64,000 nt of DNA, from contig JARCOQ010000002.1 in assembly GCA_029207755.1 (NCBI GenBank), positions 84,718,087 to 84,782,086 on the forward strand, written 5' to 3'. Source of the stretch: Chamaea fasciata. Its lineage: Eukaryota > Chordata > Aves > Passeriformes > Sylviidae. This document shows, in pieces, positions 13,901 to 22,900 of the stretch (position 1 is the stretch's first letter; the number at the start of each line of letters is the position of its first letter). The translations under genes and the position numbers were made by a program. The notes beneath the pieces were generated by a model. It did not search any database and was not told where the DNA came from. It saw only the letters and a program-made list of their open reading frames with translations.

Positions 13901-16900
13901 TCTGTCAAGTCTGGAGAAGAGGAGACTAAGGGGACACCTCATGGCAATCTACAACTTCTTCATAAGGTGAAGAGGAGGCATAGCCACTGATCTCTTCTCT
14001 GTGGCGACCAGTGTGGGGATGGCATGAAGCCATGTGAGGGATGATTTAGACTGGATATTAGAAAAATTTTTTTTTACACAGAAGGTGGTTGGACACTGGA
14101 ACAGCTCCCCAAGGAAGTGGTCACAGCACCAGCCTGACAGAGCTCAAGAAGCGTTTGGACAACATTCTCAGGCACATAGTGTGATTCTTGGGGATGGTCC
14201 TTTGCAGGGCCAGGAGTTGGGTTCAATGATCCTGTGGGTCCTTTCCAACCCAGCATATTCTGTGATTTTATGAATGCTATTGCTAGTATTTACAGATTAT
14301 TTATATTTTTTATAGTTCCCAAGGCAGAGGGAGCTTGGCAGGTTTACTATAGCCACACACACATATTCTGAAAATGTTATTACAAGAGAGAGAGAAGCTG
14401 AAAAAAGTCCTTTAGTTATTGCTTGAATATTACATTATGAAGGATTTTATGTTAACTGCACTTATCCATGTAACAATCCTCATGGTAAGTATGTTTCTTG
14501 AATTTCCACCAGCATTAAAAACAAATGTAACAACTATCCCAGGATGACTTTCAAGACAATATGTGCAGTATATCAGTCCTATATCATGGTAGATACCAGC
14601 TGATAAATACCTTGTAAATCATTGTTTAACTGAAAAAATACATTTGAATACACTCACCTCTGTACCCAGTATGGAGCAGATCATCCTGGAAATTATGCTA
14701 AGGCACATGGAAAGTAAGAAGCCAACACGGCTTCACTAAGGGCAAACCATGTCTGATAAATTTGGTAACCTTCTACAATGGGGCTATTGACCTCATCTAC
14801 CTGGACATGCAACAAGCATTTGACACTGTTCTGCACGACACCCTTGTCTCTAAATTGAAGAAACATGGATTTGGTGGATGGACCACTCGGTGGATAAGGA
14901 ATTGACTGAGTGTTGCACTCCAAGAGCTGGGGGAGAACAGCTCAACGTCCAAGTGGAACGGCCATGGTGCTCCTGAGGGGCTGGTGTGGGGCTGGCACTT
15001 TTTAACATCTTTGTCCGTGACAAGGGCAGTGGGACTGACTGTACCCTCAGCAAGTTTGCCAACACCACCAAGCTGTGTGGTGTCTGATGCCCTGGAGGGA
15101 AGAGATGCCATCCAGAGGGACCTGGACAGCCTTGAGACACGGAACAAAGTGAACCTCATGAAGTAAGTACAAGGCCAAGTGCAAGGTCCTGCTTCTGAGT
15201 AAGGACAATCTCAAGTTCAAGCACAGGCTGGGTGGAGAATAGATTGAGACCAGCTCTAAGGACAAGGACTTGGGGATGTTGGTTGATAGAAGTTCAACAT
15301 GATTCAGCAATGTGCGCTCGCATCCCAGAAATCCAACTGAATCTAAGGCTGCATCAAAATCAGCACAGCCAGCAAGGAAAGGGAGGTGCATCTGCCTCTC
15401 TACTCTATATCCATGACACCTTCCCTGGAGCACTGTGTCCAGCTCTGGGATCCCCGACATAAGAAGGCATGGATTTGCTGGAGCGAGTCCAGAGGAGAGC
15501 CACAAAGATGATCACAGGGCTGGAGCACCTTTCCTGCGAAGACAGACTGAGATAGTTGGGGCTGTTCAGCCAGAGAAGAGAAGGCTCTGGGGAGACCTTA
15601 TAGCACCTTCCAGGACCGAAAGGGGCTTGCATGAAAGCTAGAGAGGGACTTTCCACAAGGACAAGGGAGAACAGCCTTAAACTGATGGATGGTAGATTTA
15701 GATTAGATGCAAGGAAGAAATTCTTCACTATGAGGGTGTAAGGCACCGGGCACAATTGTCCAGAGAAGTTACAAATGCCCCATCCCAGGAAGTGCTCAAG
15801 GCCAGGTTAAATTTGGCTTTGAGCTACCTGATCTAGTGAAAGGTGTCCATGCCCATGGCAGGGGTGTAGGAACTAAATGGTCTTTAAGGTCCCTTCCAAC
15901 CCAAACCATTCTGTGACTCTGTGATTCTACAAGTATGACTAGGAATCCCAGGATGTGCACCATGAAAAACAACTATTTGAGACTGGGATGGCACTGAGGG
16001 AACGTCTCTGCACTCACATAATTTCACAGAGTACTAAAGCAAATTCAGTATCACCTACTAGTGTGGTCATATATTTCCACTTCTGCCTTGGATACTGATT
16101 TGTATTCCAGCTCCCTGAATAATTTCTGCATTTCAAGCTTCCTCCCTCATGTACCTTCCTCAACACTAGAAGATGTCTCTCCCAAGCAGCAACTCAATTT
16201 CAGGACGGATCAGGCAACCTAACGAAGTAGCACCTTGACATCTTGAATTTCTCTTGGATCTTGCAGAGGAGTGAAATGCTCCATGTGGAAGGTCATAGTT
16301 ACAGACTCCACTTATTTGGGAGCAAGCAGGACCAGGTGTCCTAGCATCACTGATAATTCTAGACAAATACTAAAGGTAAAGAGAAAAATGGATGTTTTTT
16401 ATTAAAGTGCAAGATTAACAAAATTCTTAATAGCTGTAGAAAAGGGTACACAGAAACAAAAAGAATGAACTCTTGAACCTGTGTTTTAGTTCAGTTTTAC
16501 AAAGTTCCCTGTCTGCCTTCTCCAGCTAAAAAGCTATCTGAGCCTGCAGACAGCTCTCCCAGATGAGACCCAGTCCTTGGACAACACCATGCTCCTACCA
16601 CATTTGTTGAAGAGGCTCCTGACCCAGAGGAATGCATGCATATTATACCTTTTTTCCCTGTGTTCCTTCAGATTCACATCTTCTCCCCCCCCCCCCAAGA
16701 CTGCCATTAATTTGTAAACTTGATATTCAACAAGAATAGAAATTTTCACTTTCTTCAAGGGATTTACTGCCTGCCTCTGCAACTTTTAAAATGCTGACAT
16801 TTATTTGACATAGCTGATATAGAACCAACCCCTCACAAGAAAATTTAAAACAATTATGAACGACAGATAATTTACTCAACTACAAACCCAGCAATAACAT

Positions 16901-19900
16901 ACCACAAAGGAAAGGTTCCTCATAGGTTAGTGGGGAAAAGATAAAACCTTTCAAGTGAGTCCTTCATATTTTGACAATTGCAATTTATACATTTAAACAA
17001 GCAAACAAACCATGTAAGAATAGAAAGGAGAACAACATGAACAGTTTCCCAGAGTCTTGATCTTTGGTGGGAAGGTGTTTTGGATGAGTGATCCACACAT
17101 CATGGAGTGGGACCTGTAGAGAACTGGAGGCTAGACACTGTGAATGCATCTGTGGCAGGTAGGGCTCAAATGATTGCAACATTACAGCCGACTGATGTTG
17201 ATCTTGGGATTTATACGTCATAAGGAAAGGAAAACTAAGGAATAACCACATGTGGGAAGAAAAAAACAGCTGAAGGAATTACAAGAAGAGCAATGCCTAG
17301 GGCAAAGAAAAAGAAATGTTGTTTTGAAGCAACTTCTGTGGATGAAGCCAATTCTTAGGAATGAGTTATTCATGACTGCTCAGTAAGTAGACAAGTTTTG
17401 CCTAGGACTGAATGGGGTATCTCCCATCTGCACTACAGTGAACGTTGCTCCTAAGGGAACTGTCATTTATGAATGATAATGACTCTGTTTAGGAGCAACT
17501 GAAGTTTGTTTTATGTTGAGCACCTGCCACAACTGACTCCCCCAGATTGCCTATTGGCCACCAATATCTGGAAAAATAATAGATGTTTCACTGTCTGACA
17601 GATTTTAATTTCTGTTTATTTTAACAGAGACCCACCAGATCCAACAAGACATTTTTCATCCAGACAGTGCTGAAGTCTAAGTACAATTTTTTAGTTACTC
17701 ATCAGGAAATCAGTAATACTGCACACTGAAAATGGTACTAAAATTTGTGGAGAGAGCATTTAAAAGAGCATTCATTAAAAAAAAAAAAAATCTCACTGGT
17801 GAACAATTTGTTCCTTACTCAGTTCCTTTTTAATATGGGTTTCCAAACATCAAGGTTCATCCGGACGAGAATCCAGCAGCATAGGGAACCAGAAGGTCAC
17901 TCAAGCAAAATTTACCTTCTTCAAACAATGTCCCAGAAAAAGATTTACAAAGGAGTTAGTATTAGATGTGTGCACAGGTATGGATGTTAATAGCAGTGAA
18001 AACCAATGACTCTACTCCATAGACTGTAGGCCAAATTTTCCATTAAATTCAGGTGTTAGAGAACTGAAAGAATATACATTGTAAGGAAAAGTCAAAATAT
18101 TTCATTAATAACATAAGTTTTAAGCGACTAGCTCAAAAGATGGCATATATGTTTCACTTCTTGTGACTCTGCTTTAATGAATAAAGTAATAAGGTACTTT
18201 TAAAAATGAATAGTATTTAATTGCAGGAATAACTGTACATGATTTGTCTCTGTCCTGGACGAAAGGCTAGCTATCACCTGGCTGATGAAAAAGGAGTTGC
18301 ATAGACCTATCCCAGAAGCTAATACTTCCATAAATCTCTGTACGAACTATTTTGAATTTTAAATATAACTTTTCATGAGTAAGTTGGATACATAACAAAA
18401 TAAAAATGGTTTTCCCTGCCTTCAATAATGTTGATACTAGAAATTTTCTCATAAACTTGAGGCCCTGAAAAACTTACATGGCAAAGAAAGTGGAAGGGAA
18501 GATGTTTTCTCTTTCCCTTTATGACTGAATGTTATTTATTCTGGGTACTCTAGGAAAGAAAATAGGTTTCTGCATTCAAAACACAGTACATTTACATAAA
18601 AAGACAATCATTAAGCATAGTATGCAGCTACACTTGAGCGGAAAAAATCCTTTCCAAATGCTGTTATTAATATTTATCTTTGCAACACTAATCAGAGCAA
18701 ATCACAGTGGCCAGCCTAGCACTGAATACTCTTGGATTTACTTGGGCTTCTGAAAAGATGTCTGAGCTTACCGCTTCATCACCCATGGCTTCCAGCAGAG
18801 CTTCGGCAGAGCTGGCATGGCTGACAGCTGTCATATGGTCCAGCTTCCAGAGCCATGTAACTGCAGACTTTACAGTATGCTCAGACACAGGAGTACATTT
18901 TTGCTGCCACTTCATAAGATTCTGAGCAGCCCTGAAAATGAGATTAACTATAAATCAGAAACAGTGAGAATCATGCTGGCAGAACAAGAGAGTGGAGCTC
19001 TGCTATTGTTACAATTCTTTTATATTCTTAAATAAGAATTACAATATTCCACAGATACTAAATCTAGACTTGCAATAAAGGAAGCAGAGAAAAATGAAAC
19101 CATTAGAAAAATACTGTAATTTTTAAGGGTTTTCTTTGAGACAACTGTTTCAAAAGTAGGGTCAGGAGAGATAAAGTATTTTTTAGAAGAGTTCCTGATT
19201 CATAACTCTCCTTATCATAAAAGCTCAATCAGGTTTTTAAAATATGTGCATGAAAAAGAAATGTGTCTTCCACGGGTCTCATTCCAGAACTTGCTCCACA
19301 ACCTTTGTGTCAGAGCATTTTAAATGACACTTTTTTTTGGTAGCACAGCTGATCTTTGGCTAGCCATCAAAAATAAAATCTATGATGCTAGGCTTTTTGG
19401 AATTTCAATCGACAAAAGACCATAGTCTTAATGGAAGAACAGAAGTACAAAGCCAATGAGCAAGTTTGCCTGTGCACTTGTACATAAAAAGGCAGAAAGG
19501 AACTGTAAAAGCAGCTGGTTCCAGTATCTGTGACATTCCATCAAGCACTATTTTGAAGAGTTTCCTGCAAATCTAATATATAAATGTATTTCCCAAGACT
19601 CTTTTAAAGTAGTAATTTATATGCTATATTGCCTTTTGTTTCCCTCCTGCAAAAACAAACAAATTGATGAACATAATTATTTTTTCAATTTTGACTTGGC
19701 TTTGGAGTTCATTTTTAAAGGAAAAGTTCTCTGTTCTCAAAATCTATGGAAGTTATCTGCTTTGGAAAAGATCTTCTTTGGAAAATATCTACTTTTGCAA
19801 CAGGTTGCCCTGAGAAGCTGTGGATTCCCCATCCCTCGAAGTGCTCAAGCCCAGGCTGGATGGGGCTTTGAGCAATCTGGTCTAGTGGAAGGTGTCCCTT

Positions 19901-22900
19901 TCCATAGCAGGGGGCTTGGAACTAGATGGTCTATAATGACCCTTCCAACCCAATCCATTCTGTGATTTTATTGCTCTCCTTTCCAAATCTCAGTAGTATC
20001 ACAATCTAGAGAATTAAGATAGGGCACCTGAATCAAATCTGCAAGACAACACCTGAGTAAAGTAACATTAGGAATCACCACGTAATTGCAAGTTAACATT
20101 GTGGAACCAATTTTAAAATTATACGACCTAATTTGTGCATTGTTTTTTTCCACTCATCTATCCAAACCCAAGCTTACACATTCAAATTCTCATGCATGTA
20201 TAAGAATTTTTGCAGATATGTAAAATTTGAATAGCTGCTTCTATTCTCCTACACTAAATACAAATTCATTTATTCCTCTTAGGCAACAAGCACTTGGAGA
20301 TCTTTTGTTATGGAAATCTACTATTGTTTTCTAGTGCTGCTACTGATTTCTGTGACCATGGAAATCAATAGAAATACAGATGGCTATGCCTGTGCCTATG
20401 GCACCTGGGGGAGTGAACATTTAGCTAGCCGCTAGGCAGAAACCTACAATGTCTTAAGACACAAGAATGCAATAGGTGGTCAGATAGAACCTGTTTCACT
20501 AATATTGCAGCATCTGAAGGGCATTACTGCTGCTGCAAATCCTTCTGATTATGTAGACGACCTGTCAGTATTTGGGTTCTGTTACCCTTTATCTGTTCTT
20601 CAGGGCAACAGTGGCCTTCTATTAAACGGAAGTGGCAAGTTCAGCATGACTATGGATGAAAATTGGTGGGAAATCTACAGTTATTAGCACAACACAAATC
20701 ACAACAATTTCCAGTACAAAAGGCACCTTATCCAAACACATATAACATGCAACTCTGTTTTATTCTCCAGTAATGGGCCAACATGGACTTCTTTGTCCTG
20801 CCTGGAGAGACCTGATTGTGGCCTTTCAATACTTGAAGAGACTTAAAAGAAAAATGGGCACAGTCTTTTTAGTAGGGCCTGTAGTAATACAACAAGGGGT
20901 TTTAACAAGATGGTTTAAAACTAAAAGCCCCTATTTTTTACAATGAGGGTGCTAAACACATGAGCAGGTTGCCCAGAGAGCTGGGAGATGCCTCATCCTT
21001 GGAAACATTCAAGGTCAGGCTGGATGTGGCTTTGAGCAACTTGGTGTGATGGAAGGCATCCCTGCCCATTTGCAGGGGTGTTGGACCAGATCACATTTAA
21101 AAGCGCCTTCCAACCCAAACCATCCTAAGATTCTGATTCTTTTTGCTTACCGAATAAGGTTGAATCTGGAAATTTTTATCACCTGTTCCACAAGTACCAT
21201 GGAAAGTGCATCCCGACATAAATCAAATTCAGTTGGAGCTGCAGTGCCAAAATCCAACACAATGACAATGCACTGTTCTTGAATCACTCCAAATATCTGC
21301 CGGCTCTCACTGGTTAACCATTCCATTCGCTGCTGATATAGCTCAATAGCTCCAATTAGGCAATCCACAAAATGAAGAATCAGTTCTTTTTTGGCTGTCA
21401 GCTTTATTCAAATAAGGGAGAGAAGGAAATTGAACATCAAAACAAATAATATAAATGCAGCCCCAAGCTTAGCACAGCTGCATAGCTAGTTTGTAAGTGT
21501 CAGATATGCCAGCTAAGGTAGCACTGAAAACAACCCGTTTTCCCGCCGCTGTTTCAAGAGCAAATACTTGACAAATGCATCTAAGTTATAAAGAAAAGGC
21601 ACTGCATTTTGTCCTAATTGCTTTCCATAATCTTTTCATGTGGGTATGGGACAGTGCCAGTGGGTTGTCTGACTTGTCTGTCTCAAAACTGGAGCAATTA
21701 GAAGGAGTTGAACACAGGCTAGGGTGTAGAAAAGGCTGCAGAGCAGATGGGTGAACAAACAAGGACACAGAAACTTTATACCTTCTCAGACTAGAACTTT
21801 GACTGGCTTTAAAAAAAAAAATTACAGCAATAAAAGGCAGCATACAGTTTGGTTCTAGGGCACTTCAATCTCCACCTTGTCTTTAGCATTAGAAAGGAAA
21901 ACGTAAAATGTTTCTTGTTTGTACTATTATTTTACTAACAATGCCCAGCATTACAGATTAACTATTTGTGGGTAGGTGCTTAGGCAAATTTAGTCCAGAT
22001 AACTGCAATCAACAACTAAAACTTCCCGTATCTTTTCAGTAAAGTAAAATCTAGATGCAGTATTAAAATTAAAACCAGCACATCCTCCCTATGAATAAGT
22101 GTACACACATTCACCAACACCTGTGGGTCTAAAAATGCACCATAGATTCCCCCAATATCTCCGGCCCATGTGAGCTGATATACTGGTTGCCTTCTACTTC
22201 TAACTTCCTTTCCAGAACTTAGTATAAAACCTTGGAAATACAAAAAAGTTTTTAAACAACAACATTTCTCAGGGAGAAGATATTTTGTGTGTCAGTCTGC
22301 ACACTTCTCCCTCTCATTTGTATTTTTTTGTGTTCCTTAATATCAGCTCGGGCCCTGTAATGTGCCTCCCACATACAGAGTCTCAGGCAGTCTGCCAAAG
22401 GAATGTCAGCCTGGGAAGGAGCACTTAGAAAACCAGTTTCCTCCTATGACAGTCAGATTCATACAAAGTTTATTGCACTACACCAAACAAGCTCAATCTT
22501 AAAAGAAAGCAGTTTTCTTAGAAGACTCCCTCAGGTGTAGTAAGCAAGTGCAGATTTCCATTTCTCTGAGGGCCAGGAAACTTCTGACTGTCCAGTCTAG
22601 TTTTATTCATTCCTTTCATAGCCATTTATTTTTGGACTAGCATGCCTTTTAGCAGAGAAAACTAGAGCTTCTCCCTATCCCTGTAATTTGCCTTTCTGGA
22701 GCATGCAAGGGCAATACTACTACCCTTCTTCTGTCTTCTTTCAGGCTTATATTTCAGCATCAACCAAGCCCTCTTATAATATGATCACTCCGCTGCATTT
22801 CATCCTACCAGCTCTTCTCAGGACCTGCTCTGCTTTGAATGGCTTCTTCTAAGTCTGTAGTAACTGTATACAATATCGTACTCAATATCCTAAAGGAGAT

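Larger units (their letters stand above)
13264..18771 (-). other. VWA3B intron with two CR1 copies
   Basis: A 5.5 kb intron holding the CR1 copies at 13.7-14.3 and 14.7-15.9 kb and a C12 homopolymer at 16685-16696. The remaining sequence from 15.93 to 18.77 kb shows no recognised element. Confidence 0.85.
18932..21150 (-). other. VWA3B intron with two CR1 3' fragments
   Basis: A 2.2 kb intron containing CR1 fragments at 19797-19975 and 20803-21140. The rest is AT-rich with nothing recognised. Confidence 0.85.

Noticed and set aside
14693..15755. Minus-strand open frames of 76-152 codons
   Set aside because: They are antisense to a CR1 copy whose plus strand encodes the recognisable reverse transcriptase text.
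22016..22243. Open frame tested as a VWA3B exon
   Set aside because: The exons at 23739-23833 and 21151-21401 join in phase directly, and the residues do not resemble the family.
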